NCBI GenBank assembly: GCA_963693305.1
Contig: OY855907.1
Span: 30,813,801 to 30,877,800 of the forward strand
DNA length: 64,000 bases
DNA from: Meandrina meandrites
Taxonomy: Eukaryota; Cnidaria; Anthozoa; Scleractinia; Meandrinidae
Direction of reading: 5' to 3'
Shown here: positions 1-10,968 of the stretch, one piece after another
How the letters are laid out: each line of letters starts with the position of its first letter
How positions within the stretch are numbered: position 1 is the stretch's first letter
The notes under the pieces: model-generated
What the model was told of the DNA's origin: nothing
Seen by the model: only the letters and a program-made list of their open reading frames with translations
Databases searched by the model: none
Position numbers and translations under genes: made by a program

Positions 1-1408
1 TAGTATTTTAAATAGTGCTTTTAAAAATGGCCATGATTACTTTTTCCTGAAAATGTACGGCAGTGAAATGTACAATTGAAAAGTTTGTTGGCTTCCTGCT
101 CAGCGACCATTTGCGGTAGAAACAAGAGAAAATTTTGCCAAAGGCAGGAGTGTATGCTCTTTATGATGGCGTTGTCAGTTTCTTTTCATTTTAATTGCTT
201 TTGGCCGGGATGGATTTTTTTCTTTCAGACGAAAGGAGTGGAGCCTGGGGAGAAGTTTAGCAGCAGCCCCTCCCCCTCTCCGCTGCTAGGGGATTCCCGG
301 TGGTCCGTATTGCGGGCTCACGACAAGAAAATGTTCAAAATGGCGACGAGTTATATAGTTTGAGTTATATAGGGTAGTTTTGCCGATGTTTTTCCTTCTT
401 GACGCGATCACAACGAGTTTCCAAACACGAGGTATTCTTCTTCTATTCGTATTCCCGATAACGAAGAATATGAAATGAGGAGAAACGGCGAGGGAAACGT
501 TTCGCAAACATTTCTTACAGAAACTTACAGGGACCTGAGGTAAGCGTTTCTCATTGTACAACGATTTTATTTTGAACACTGGTTTAAGGTTATGTATTCG
601 ACGTTTATCATGTGTGAGCATATATAAAAGTATTAACGATAAAATCGTGCAAACTGGAATTAAAGCCGAGCTCCAACTTTGTTGGAAACTAAAATTTTGG
701 AGCACTCGCCATTTTGGCGAGTGACCTTCGAGCTTCACTCGCCCAGATAATTTTTCACTCGCCCAGTCTCCTAGCTCCACACAAAAACAGAAAACATTAA
801 CACCCCCTCTCCCCTCCCTTCCGCCCACAAACATTAACATCGCGAGATTCACGGACCGTTGTTGACGTGCTGTTATCGAAAGCGGTATTTTCTTGCTAGC
901 GGATATTTTAGACACCCCAGGAAGAAATTTCCACATTTTAACACTGAGTTCAAATATATGGTGTCTCTTCATCATTTAACGATTACCAAGCAAAGCTATC
1001 TTTGTGTGTTTGCGAACCAGAAATTAGTTTGCGACAAAGTGCCAGGTTTGTGGGAGATTTCAAAATGGTGAACAGTGTAAAATAGTTCAAAGTGGAAAGT
1101 AGAAAGCTGAAAATCCTACTCGCCAAACCGGGCGAGTGATCGGTGATCTGTACTCGCCCGACAGTTTTGACACTCGCCTGGGCGAGTGGGCGAGCGCTAA
1201 TGTCCAACCCCGTCCAAGGAAAAGAAAGATTTTGAGTGTCAGTCAGTTCGTCATTTCATGTAATCTGTAGTTATGCTTGTCATCTGAATTTTAAGCTACT
1301 TCAAATTAATAAGAATCGCATCCTTTCATTATTTAGACGTGAGGAAATGTTTGTCAGAATATTGACCGAGTGGATTATAACAAGTTCTGGTAGTTGTTGA
1401 TCTCTTAA
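1..1408. repeat. Left part of copy 1 of a ~2.5 kb tandem duplication
   Basis: Positions 1-667 match 11398-12072 almost base for base, and about 1215-1408 match 12080-12265. The match resumes at 8961 after a large TTAA-flanked insertion, so copy 1 is 1-1408 plus 8965-10570. The plus strand holds a consensus-like donor (CTGAG followed by GTAAGC, near 540) and the AAAATGGCG context near 338, which could belong to an untranslated first exon. I see no convincing protein; the open frame on the minus strand has no recognisable domain. Confidence 0.85.
668..1215. mobile_element. Insertion with CTCGCC subrepeats, absent from the paralogous copy
   Basis: Copy 2 reads straight through GAGCTCGAAGGAAA at about 12067, whereas copy 1 has ~550 bp inserted after GAGCTC. 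The insert carries many copies of ACTCGCC and its complement GGCGAGT near both ends (708-780 and 1115-1195), forming subterminal inverted repeats. I see no coding capacity and no clear target duplication. It is probably a non-autonomous DNA transposon of unknown superfamily. Confidence 0.6.
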
Positions 1409-1505
1409 CCCTATTCGCACTGCATAAATTATCGACATCGCATATAAGAACAACAAATCATGAATAAATTGACAGTGTTCAAGTGCAACGCCAGAGGGAA
1501 CATGC

Positions 1506-2299
1506 CTGTGCCCTTCTTCTTCATCGGAACTACAACACTAGCCTTCAGACCTTGACTCCAGGATAAGGCTCATCAGACTGAATGTGTATTTACTGATTCA
1601 GTTGGCAAATTTGTACGACTTTTCCTTCGCCAGTTGCTATTGAATTTAAGCTATGTACTGAATCGTTCGGTCTGAATGCTCATGCGAAGACTTCAGATAC
1701 AGGTTTCGTTGGCACCAAGAAGACACGTGGAGCGTCTTATAGTTTTGAACGTGAAGTTTCAGCAGAGAGGTTTTCAGCAACGCCTCAGCAGGGAGCAGTT
1801 CGGATTCCTCAAGCCTTGGCTTGCCTTCTTCAAGCATAGACGACGCAAGGCGTAAATGCGCTTGGACTTAAATCGAACATGGCGGTGTTTTCCTGAGGTA
1901 ATATTTTGTCCAGGTTAATGTGGCTTTGCGTTGAAATTGCTCTGTCAATTTTGTTTTTGCGTGCGACGGAAGGGCAGTGCTGGGTTGGCTGGGCGGCTCT
2001 TTTCGTTCAAATGTCCGTTTTACTGTCATGGTATTTTTGTAAACGGAGGCGATTTTTTCAGTTATTTTACACGTGGTTGGGCTATGTAAATTACGTTTCG
2101 CTACTGACGGTGAGGTATAATGCCCAAAGGGAGTGGTTCTTTTGTTATTTTTTCCACGTGGTTGGGCTCTAGTGCTTATTCGCTCGACTTCTAGCGCCCT
2201 TCTGACCAGAATTGATATTGTGTCACGTTATGCCAAAGGTTGGGCTCCGTACGGTATCAGTATTATCTTACGAAGTATTTAAAAGGATTATTTGTCCCG
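1506..2299. other. Unassigned interior sequence of element I
   Basis: Only short open frames without domain signatures are present. From about 2080 to 2270 the phrases ACGTGGTTGGGCT and TTGGGCT recur, which may be degenerate ancestral repeat units next to the satellite. I see no gene. Confidence 0.5.
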
Positions 2300-5200
2300 T
2301 TTATGAAATGTTATGGCCAGTAAGGCATATAATTGCCTGTTTGGTCATGAAGTGATTCACTCAGCGTGTGGTCTGTTTGATCATCGTGACTTTTGAGAAT
2401 GTTATGGCCAGTGAGGCATATAATTGCCTGTTTTGTCATGAAGTGATTCACTCAGCGTGTGGTCTGTTTGATGATCGTGACTTTTGAGAATGTTATGGCC
2501 AGTGAGGCATATAATTGCCTGTTTTGTCATGAAGTGATTCACTCAGCGTGTGGTCTGTTTGATGATCGTGACTTTTGAGAATGTTATGGCCAGTGAGGCA
2601 TATAATTGCCTGTTTTGTCATGAAGTGATTCACTCAGCGTGTGGTCTGTTTGATGATCGTGACTTTTGAGAATGTTATGGCCAGTGAGGAATAATTGCCT
2701 GTTTTGTCATGAAGTGATTCACTCAGCGTGTGGTCTGTTTGATGATCGTGACTTTTGAGAATGTTATGGCCAGTGAGGCATATGATTGCCTGTTTTGTCA
2801 TGAAGTGATTCACTCAGCGTGTGGTCTGTTTGATGATCGTGACTTTTGAGAATGTTATGGCCAGTGAGGCATAATTGCCTGTTTTGTCATGAAGTGATTC
2901 ACTCAGCGTGTGGTCTGTTTGATGATCGTGACTTTTGAGAATGTTATGGCCAGTGAGGCATATAATTGCCTGTTTTGTCATGAAGTGATTCACTCAGCGT
3001 GTGGTCTGTTTGATGATCGTGACTTTTGAAAATGTTATGGCCAGTGAGGCATATAATTGCCTGTTTTGTCATGAAGTGATTCACTCAGCGTGTTGTCTGT
3101 TTGATGATCGTGACTTTTGAGAATGTTATGGCCAGTGAGGCATAACTGCCTGTTTTGTCATGAAGTGATTCACTCAGCGTGTGGTCTGTTTGATGATCGT
3201 GACTTTTGAGAATGTTATGGCCAGTGAGGCATAATTGCCTGTTTTGTCATGAATTGATTCACTCAGCGTGTGGTCTGTTTGATGATCGTGACTTTTGAGA
3301 ATGTTATGGCCAGTGAGGCATATAATTGCCTGTTTTGTCATGAAGTGATTCACTCAGCGTGTGGTCTGTTTGATGATCGTGACTTTTGAGAATGTTATGG
3401 CCAGTGAGGCATATAATTGCCTGTTTTGTCATGAAGTGATTCACTCAGCGTGTGGTCTGTTTGATGATCGTGACTTTTGAGAATGTTATCGCCATTGAGG
3501 CATATAATTGCCTGTTTTGTCATGAAGTGATTCACTCAGCGTGTGGTCTGTTTGATGATCGTGACTTTTGAGAATGTTATGGCCAGTGAGGCATATAATT
3601 GCCTGTTTTGTCATGAAGTGATTCACTCAGCGTGTGGTCTGTTTGATGACCGTGACTTTTGAGAATGTTATGGCCAGTGAGGCATAATTGCCTGTTTTGT
3701 CATGAAGTGATTCACTCAGCGTGTGGTCTGTTTGATGATCGTGACTTTTGAGAATGTTATGGCCAGTGAGGCATATGATTGCCTGTTTTGTCATGAAGTG
3801 ATTCACTCAGCGTGTGGTCTGTTTGATGATCGTGACTTTTGAGAATGTTATTGCCAGTGAGGCATAATTGCCTGTTTTGTCATGAAGTGATTCACTCAGC
3901 GTGTGGTCTGTTTGATGATCGTGACTTTTGAGAATGTTATGGCCAGTGAGGCATATAATTGCCTGTTTTGTCATGAAGTGATTCACTCAGCGTGTGGTCT
4001 GTTTGATGATCGTGACTTTTGAGAATGTTATGGCCAGTGAGGCATAATTGCCTGTTTTGTCATGAAGTGATTCACTCAGCGTGTGGTCTGTTTGATGATC
4101 GTGACTTTTGAGAATGTTATGGCCAGTGAGGCATATAATTGCCTGTTTTGTCATGAAGTGATTCACTCAGCGTGTGGTCTGTTTGATGATCGTGACTTTG
4201 AGAATGTTATGGCCAGTGAGGCATATAATTGCCTGTTTTGTCATGAAGTGATTCACTCAGCGTGTGGTCTGTTTGATGATCGTGACTTTTGAGAATGTTA
4301 TGGCCAGTGAAGCATATAATTGCCTGTTTTGTCATGAAGTGATTCACTCAGCGTGTGGTCTGTTTGATGATCGTGACTTTTGAGAATGTTATGGCCAGTG
4401 AGGCATAATTGCCTGTTTTGTCATGAAGTGATTCACTCAGCGTGTGGTCTGTTTGATGATCGTGACTTTGAGAATGTTATGGCCAGTGAGGCATATAATT
4501 GCCTGTTTTGTCATGAAGTGATTCACTCAGCGTGTGGTCTGTTTGATGATCGTGACTTTTGAGAATGTTATGGCCAGTGAGGCATATAATTGCCTGTTTT
4601 GTCATGAAGTGATTCACTCAGCGTGTTGTCTGTTTGATGATCTCGACTTTTGAGAATGTTATGGCCAGTGAGGCATAATTGCCTGTTTTGTCATGAAGTG
4701 ATTCACTCAGCGTGTGGTCTGTTTGATGATCGTGACTTTTGAGAATGTTATGGCCAGTGAGGCATATGATTGCCTGTTTTGTCATGAAGTGATTCACTCA
4801 GCGTGTGGTCTGTTTGATGATCGTGACTTTTGAGAATGTTATGGCCAGTGAGGCATATAATTGCCTGTTTTGTCATGAAGTGATTCACTCAGCGTGTGGT
4901 CTGTTTGATGATCGTGACTTTTGAGAATGTTATGGCCAGTGAGGCATAATTGCCTGTTTTGTCATGAAGTGATTCACTCAGCGTGTGGTCTGTTTGATGA
5001 TCGTGACTTTTGAGAATGTTATGGCCAGTGAGGCATATAATTGCCTGTTTTGTCATGAAGTGATTCACTCAGCGTGTGGTCTGTTTGATGATCGTGACTT
5101 TGAGAATGTTATGGCCAGTGAGGCATATAATTGCCTGTTTTGTCATGAAGTGATTCACTCAGCGTGTGGTCTGTTTGATGATCGTGACTTTTGAGAATGT

Positions 5201-6300
5201 TATGGCCAGTGAGGCATATAATTGCCTGTTTTGTCATGAAGTGATTCACTCAGCGTGTTGTCTGTTTGATGATCTCGACTTTTGAGAATGTTATGGCCAG
5301 TGAGGCATAATTGCCTGTTTTGTCATGAAGTGATTCACTCAGCGTGTGGTCTGTTTGATGATCGTGACTTTTGAGAATGTTATGGCCAGTGAGGCATATG
5401 ATTGCCTGTTTTGTCATGAAGTGATTCACTCAGCGTGTGGTCTGTTTGATGATCGTGACTTTTGAGAATGTTATGGCCAGTGAGGCATAATTGCCTGTTT
5501 TGTCATGAAGTGATTCACTCAGCGTGTGGTCTGTTTGATGATCGTGACTTTTGAGAATGTTATGGTCAGTGAGGCATATAATTGCCTGTTTTGTCATGAA
5601 GTGATTCACTCAGCGTGTGGTCTGTTTGATGATCGTGACTTTTGAGAATGTTATGGCCAGTAAGGCATATAATTGCCTGCTTTGTCACGAAGTGATTCAC
5701 TCAGCGTGTGGTCTGTTTGATGATCGTGACTTTTGAGAATGTTATGGCCAGTGAGGCATATAATTGCCTGTTTTGTCATGAAGTGATTCACTCAGCTTGT
5801 GGTCTGTTTGATGATCGTGACTTTTGAGAATGTTATGGCCAGTGAGGCATATAATTGCCTGTTTTGTCATGAAGTGATTCACTCAGCGTGTGGTCTGTTT
5901 GATGATCGTGACTTTTGAGAATGTTATGGCCAGTAAGGCATATAATTGCCTGCTTTGTCACGAAGTGATTCACTCAGCGTGTGGTCTGTTTGATGATCGT
6001 GACTTTTGAGAATGTTATGGCCAGTGAGACATATAATTGCCTGCTTTGTCACGAAGTGATTTATTCAGCGTGTTGTCTGTTTGATGATCGTGACTTTTGA
6101 GAATGTTATGGCTAGTGAGGCATATAATTGCCAGTTTTGTCACGAAGTGATTCACTCAGCGTGTTGTCTGTTTGATGATCGTGACTTTTGAGAATGTTAT
6201 GGCCAGTGAGGCATATAATTGCCTGTTTTGTCACGAAGTGATTTGTTTAGCGTGTTGGCTGATTGTTGAACTTGTCTGTCAGAATGTTATGGCCAGTGAG
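2300..6300. repeat. Satellite array, 89-91 bp unit, about 44 copies
   Basis: Head-to-tail units run from GAATGTTATGGCCAGTGAGG through TCATGAAGTGATTCACTCAG to GATGATCGTGACTTTTGA. Most units are 91 bp (CATATAATTG) or 89 bp (CATAATTG). Variant markers recur at a fixed distance: TGATCTCGAC at about 4637 and 5267, GTGACTTTGAG at about 4465 and 5095, and GCATATGATTG at about 4763 and 5395, each ~630 bp apart. This indicates a seven-unit higher-order repeat. Short open frames inside arise only where a unit loses one T, and they are not genes. Confidence 0.95.
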
Positions 6301-6720
6301 GCATATAATTTTGTCATAAGATGATTTTTTCAGCGAGTTTTCTGGATTGATGATCGTACCTGTGAGAGAGGCAAATATTTGCCTGTTTCTTATGAAGTGA
6401 TTCCTACGACAAGTTCTTTGATTGGTGATCGTCATTGTTTGAATGCTATGCTAAGTGAGACATGTGATTTGCCGGTTCTGTTTTGAAGTGATATCGGGTT
6501 CATGATTATGACGGTGTTATGACCAGTGTGACATACAATTTTCCCAGCTTTCTTTGGAAGTGACTGCCAAGATGCGTTAGACGCAGTGTGAAGCGAAATT
6601 CGATTTTTTGATGGCCAGACGTGTGACCCCTTCCTCAGATTGCTTGCTTGAAGACCTGGAATGTTATTACCGATGTGGCGTGCGTAGACCGCTTGTTTGT
6701 TCACTGTGATAGTGACAACA
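6301..6720. repeat. Degenerate edge of the satellite
   Basis: Recognisable but diverged pieces of the 91 bp unit continue here, for example TTTGCCTGTTTCTTATGAAG near 6377, AAGTGAGACATGTGATTTGCC near 6450 and GTTATGACCAGTGTGACATA near 6514. Divergence rises away from the array, the usual pattern at a satellite edge where unequal exchange no longer homogenises units. Confidence 0.75.
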
Positions 6721-7490
6721 CGTTATGGCTATAAGCTTTTGGGGAATTAGACATTTAGCATTCATCCTGTACATGCTTCGGGGTTTAACAGGCCTTAGAG
6801 TTCACATTTTTAGAGAGATTAAAAAGTCGTGTCATCCATTTATAGGGAGACTCGTTGTTATTGTTGTAATCGCCTTGGCCATTGCAAAGCCATGCGAGAG
6901 TCTTCGGGTTTATACGTGAGTAGTGCTTCTGTTAGCCTTTCAGCAGTCTTTCTCTTGGTCAAATATCCATAAAATTACAATGATGACTACAGTGATATTG
7001 ACGATAATTCTCTTGTACCATGGCTAACGTAATAAATGGTTTTTGCATATTTCATTTCGTGTATTTCCTGTACTCCTCTAATTATGCCTTTTAAAAGTTG
7101 AGATTTGGAAGCGTTTTCTTTGGTTCAGGGGTTGCTTGGAGTGACAGTTGTGAAAAAGAGTATCTAAACCAACTCCCCCGGTTATGCTGGGTCATGACTG
7201 TCACCCCTTGCTGGCCCCATGGGTTCCCCCATCAACGTTTAGTTTCGTCTTTTCACATATCTAAGAGACGGCTGGTTGCCGTCCTATCTTTCCCCCATGA
7301 AATTTCGACCTTATTTGACCTGGGATTGTTAGCATAACTCCGAGTTTGAAGGAAAGCTGTTCGTTTTTCCATCGTTTTCTCCAGAGTCAATCAGTTGGAC
7401 CGTTCGACAGGGGAACTCAAGTGGGGTCGGTAACGGGGTGACAGTTGTAGGTTGACTGGATCATTGTTGTCGGGGAGAGTGTAGTGAGAT
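6721..7490. other. Unassigned sequence between satellite and small tandem repeat
   Basis: I see no domain-bearing open frame, RNA gene or repeated motif. It is interior to the satellite-carrying element. Confidence 0.4.
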
Positions 7491-7499
7491 AAGACTGTT

Positions 7500-7800
7500 C
7501 ACTGTTGTCGGTTTACTTGTGCTGTTCTGACTTGGCCCCCATAGGAAACCATCAATGGTCTCTTTGTTTCGAAATGAGTTTTGGGGGATAAGAGCCCATT
7601 GATGTTTGGTATTGATGGAACATATGTTGATATTTGGAAAAATGTCGCCGCCGACATATTGATGTATCCCTTAGGAATAGATATAGGTGCTGTGCGATGT
7701 GTTGTGTGACTTGGCCTCCATATTGAGACCATCAATGGCCTCTTGTTTCGGATATGAGTATTGGAGGATTAAGAGTCCATTGATGGTTTCCTGAACGGGT
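7500..7800. repeat. Two-copy degenerate tandem repeat, ~185 bp period
   Basis: The block TGACTTGGCCCCCATAGGAA ... ACCATCAATGGTCTC ... TTGTTTCG ... GAGCCCATTGATG (about 7529-7602) recurs as TGACTTGGCCTCCATATTGA ... ACCATCAATGGCCTC ... TTGTTTCG ... GAGTCCATTGATG (about 7708-7785). The sequence is non-coding. Confidence 0.75.
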
Positions 7801-7887
7801 GAAGCATAGGTGATTCTAGGTGGGAGCCGAATTTTCTCCCCAATCTAATAATGCGATGCGATGATTGTTGCAGTGCGGAATAGGATA

Positions 7888-8351
7888 CTATTCGCACTGC
7901 ATAAATTATCGACATCGCATATAAGAACAACAAATCATGAATAAATTGACAGTGTTCAAGTGCAACGCCAGAGGGAACATACCAAGTGCAATTAGTAGTC
8001 AGCTGGTTGTTTGTTGAATATTGTTGGGCATGCAGCTCTCGTAAGGTCTCACATGAGTGGCTGAGAGAACAATAGAACAAACAACAAGAACAATGCCCCT
8101 AGCCCCCAAAACAATAGCAGCTGCTACACTAGAGGACCAGTAGGATTACAAGCTTACGAGAGCTGCATAACTATTCGGGTTGTTGGGATCTGTTACGGGT
8201 TTTCATTCCGCTTGACGGTAATATAATGGTACAATGTCACCCACCCACCCACCCATAATTTACTGGTTTTGCACTGCGACTCTTGTCGGGTCGCCGAATT
8301 TTCTCCCCAATCTTATAATGCGATGCGATGATTGTTGCAGTGCGGAATAGG
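7888..8351. mobile_element. 464 bp MITE with CTATTCGCACTGC ends (element II)
   Basis: It starts CTATTCGCACTGC and ends GCAGTGCGGAATAGG. Its left ~95 bp copy the left end at 1410 and its right ~59 bp copy the right end at 7828-7884. It therefore looks like an internally deleted relative of the satellite-carrying element beside it. Both junctions read GGATACTATTC where two TTAA-flanked ends would be expected to meet. Confidence 0.7.
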
Positions 8352-8354
8352 ATA

Positions 8355-8960
8355 CTATTCACCCGGGCTTTTTTGGATCTTTTCAGACCGGGGGGGGGGG
8401 GGGGGGAGGGGGGGCGGCGGATTCCGCCCCCCCCACTCCTCCGTAACTTCCAAAATATTTAAGGAATCGCAATAAAACTTACAGGATATATAGTATGTCC
8501 AAAAATCTATCTTTTTATATACGTCACGTGCAGTGATGACGTCACATCACGTGAGGATTACATCATGATGTCAAAACAGCCGCCATCTTGGATCCGCCAT
8601 CTTGGATTTCAAAATTTGTCCAAAACATCAGAAAACCGCCCAAAATTACTGAAAAATACTCAAAATCTATAAAACAGTGCAAAAAAACCTAAAAGAGGTG
8701 AAAATAGCTGAATTAAAGTTAATTTTTATTAATGGTAACACAAAAATTACAAATTTGGAAAAACATGTCTGTCAAAATGACGTTGCCATGGTAACGTCAA
8801 GTTCCAGACACAACAACCCATCCTACCAATTTATTCCCAGATAAATTTCAGAAAAACTCGTAAAGTTTGGCAGCGTTTGGTTGAATCTTGAAAAAGTTAT
8901 AAACGTTCAAAGTCAGCGCGGGCACTTTCCGCCCCCCCCCCCCCCCCGGTCTGGATAGGG
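8355..8960. mobile_element. piggyBac-like MITE, CAGACCGG family, copy 1 (element III)
   Basis: This closely matches 43545-44123 apart from length changes in G and C tracts. The right end is CCGGTCTGGATAGGG followed by TTAA. The left end (CTATTCACCCGGGC) has decayed and joins the preceding element. The interior contains ACGTCACGTG, GCCGCCATCTTGGAT repeated twice, and no open frame of note. Long G and C homopolymers (8391-8410, 8932-8947) are part of its inner ends. Confidence 0.75.
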
Positions 8961-8964
8961 TTAA

Positions 8965-10553
8965 CTGTTATAATGTACTGTTTGTACTGCAACAGGCAAA
9001 GTGTTTTGAAGGCTAACAAGGCCATTTAGGCTAACTGGAATCTTATGTAGGTCAACTGGAATGGCTCGCATGTTTCATGACACATAAGTGCCATACAGGC
9101 CAGAAATTCCTAACCCAATAAATATATAGCCTAACCTCAAGCCACATAAGCTAACTATACTCAGGCTTACTGGAGTACTGTTTAGGCTAACCAGAGAGCT
9201 ATTAAGGCTAACCAGTGTGCTATTCAGATTAACTGGAATGCCTCTCATGACTTGGTGGCTTGCACTTTGTCAAGACCCAAGTTTTTTTTTTTTATTTTTT
9301 ACTTTTGGAAATTTAAATAAACTCCATATTAGTTTTTGTTGACAACTTGCTCTACGAGAAAACCAAACAAAGATTTCTGTAACGTAATGTTTTGAGATGA
9401 ACAGATTACAAAATTTCAGCTTTAGGGTCCAAAACATTTAATAATCTGACATTTGTCTGCAATGATTACTGAAAGGAAGGGTGAAAAGAAAATTGATTTC
9501 TTCCTTGCCTGACTCATCCAAAGACTGATGTTTCTCTGGAAACAACAACAAAGTAAAAAACCATTTCTATCTAGAAAGTATAAAAAATTATTGGAACCAT
9601 TATAGCTTAACATGAAAGCAGTCAGTTTTTTTTTTTCACATACTGAAAAAGGCCATTTAATTTTAATATACAGTTTGCATGTTGGAAAGATAGCAATTTC
9701 ACCAAAATAAATAGTTTTTGTTTGTTTTGTTTCTATTTACAGGTGACTTGAAGACTTTGCAATGACATTCCTCTTAAGTCAACTTGAAAATGAGCTCAAA
9801 AATACACATTTTGTTAATGTAATAAAATTGTCACAATTGATTCCCACGTGTTGCCAGTTTAAACCTGAATATACTTAAGTGACCTTCATAGCTATTTATG
9901 TAATATGAACCCAGCCTCAAGAGTTCTCATGGGCCCGATGAGGATAAGTAAGTGATTATGTAATATGGGCATCCCAGAACCCAATTAGGCTACATGTGAA
10001 TACTGGCACTTTATTACATGTACGTTTTAAAACCATTCTGGGGCTTGAGACAAAAATATTTTGTTCCAATAAAAATAATGAAATTACAGACAATTGACAT
10101 AATTATTATCACAGACCCTAAAGTTTACTCCAGGTTAAGTAAAGACGTCACGTTTTTTTGCAGCACAGGCTAAAGTGTCTTCAATAGTTTAATAGCAGTC
10201 TAATTAAGATGTGTGGTTCCAAATAATATCCATACCTCCCCCAAGGATGATTCTTTGCTTTGGATCCTCCTACCCCCTGGAATTTCCAGTATAGCTTCAT
10301 ATTTTCTTTTAAAAACTTGGGTTATTGGGATCAACCTCCCCCCCCCCCCCCCCCCCCCCCCCCTTCGGAATTTCCAATGACCATCTCCTTGGCGTGGGTA
10401 TGGATATTTTCTGGAACTGCACAATGTAGGAATTTGCTTATAAAAGTAAGCTGCATATTGGCTCACACTAATCTATTTTGTTAACTTTATTTTTCATATT
10501 CACCTGTCTTCTGTGGGATATATAATTATATATTGTTTTTACCGGTTTCACTT

Positions 10554-10570
<17 letters not shown>
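8965..10570. repeat. Right part of copy 1 of the 2.5 kb tandem duplication
   Basis: This matches 12266-13900, including the recurring GGCTAACTGGA and GGCTAACCAG phrases near 9010-9240 and the TGGAATTTCCAGTATAGCTT block near 10275. A long C tract at about 10337-10362 differs in length between copies. I find no protein domain on either strand; the proline-rich frame here is only the C tract. Confidence 0.85.

Positions 10571-10603
<33 letters not shown>
10554..10603. repeat. (TAA)n microsatellite framed by an inverted repeat
   Basis: About 16 TAA units are present. The left flank ATAATTATATATTGTTTTTA (about 10522) is mirrored to the right as TAAAAACAATATATAATTAT (about 10604), so the microsatellite lies in the loop of a 20 bp stem. 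The second duplication copy keeps the left arm and the microsatellite but not the right arm. Confidence 0.85.
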
Positions 10604-10730
10604 TATAAAAACAATATATAATTATAATAAGAACCTTCCCAGAATCCTTTTCAACTGAAAAATCGTAAATGCCAAATAACTTGGTCAGTTTGAAGCCTTG
10701 CAGTACCACTATGTCGTAGTAATATGTCTT

Positions 10731-10968
10731 AAGGCCAGTTTACACATGCGATTTTTGTCGCGCAACTCGATGCAATTTTTGTCGCGCCGAAGTTGCACGA
10801 AGTTGCAAGGCCCGTTTACACAGGCGATTTTTGTCGCGCAACTCAATGCAATTTTTGTCGCGCCGAAGTTGCATCAAGTTTTGAACATGTTCGAAACTTC
10901 ATGCAATTTCGGTGCGACAAAAATTGCATTGAGTTGCGCGACAAAAATCGCCTGTGTAAACGGGCCTT
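10731..10968. mobile_element. Palindromic MITE with AAGGCCCGTTTACAC ends
   Basis: Positions 10807-10968 form an inverted repeat. The left arm runs AAGGCCCGTTTACACAGGCG then ATTTTTGTCGCGCAACTC, and the right arm mirrors it to CTGTGTAAACGGGCCTT. A second left arm (AAGGCCAGTTTACACATGCG) precedes it at 10731, so one arm is duplicated. The GTTTACAC-type end resembles hAT-type MITEs, but I cannot define a target duplication. Confidence 0.75.

Larger units (their letters stand above)
1409..7884. mobile_element. Satellite-carrying piggyBac-like element (element I)
   Basis: The left end begins CCCTATTCGCACTGC. The right end finishes GCAGTGCGGAATAGG. Together they form imperfect terminal inverted repeats of roughly 40 bp. 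The 95 bp next to the left end (about 1410-1503) are repeated almost exactly at 7889-7983, the left end of the 464 bp element that follows. The right arm (7828-7884) is likewise repeated at 8293-8351. Most of the interior is a 4 kb satellite. Stretches 1506-2299 and 6721-7490 show no recognised genes or repeats. No transposase is visible. Confidence 0.6.
1405..8964. mobile_element. 7.5 kb TTAA-flanked composite insertion
   Basis: TTAA is present at 1405-1408 and again at 8961-8964. The second duplication copy has a single TTAA at 12262-12265, flanked by the same left sequence (GTTGATCTC) and the same right sequence (CTGTTATAATGTACTG). That is a paralogous empty site. The outer ends read TTAACCCTATTC and ATAGGGTTAA, which fits the TTAA target and C-rich ends of piggyBac-type elements. 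Inside, three elements with related ends lie one after another (1409-7884, 7888-8351, 8355-8960). I recognise no transposase, so it would be non-autonomous. Confidence 0.75.

Noticed and set aside
286..975. Long open frame on the minus strand (and its copy at 11684-12103)
   Set aside because: No domain, composition like non-coding DNA, and half of it lies in an inserted repeat in one copy only. The strong donor on the other strand suggests a non-coding or untranslated context.
1906..2172. Small hydrophobic protein on the plus strand
   Set aside because: No ATG at its start, repetitive TTGGGCT content, and position inside a transposon next to a satellite.
4083..5194. Cysteine/histidine-rich repeated peptides from open frames in the satellite
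   Set aside because: They arise only in units with one deleted T and are simply the satellite translated. No start context or conservation of frame.
2300..6300. CRISPR-like array
   Set aside because: Whole units are near-identical with no unique spacers, and the host is a eukaryote. It is a satellite.
10200..10484. Proline-rich or glycine-rich proteins on either strand
   Set aside because: Produced by a C homopolymer whose length differs in the paralogous copy.
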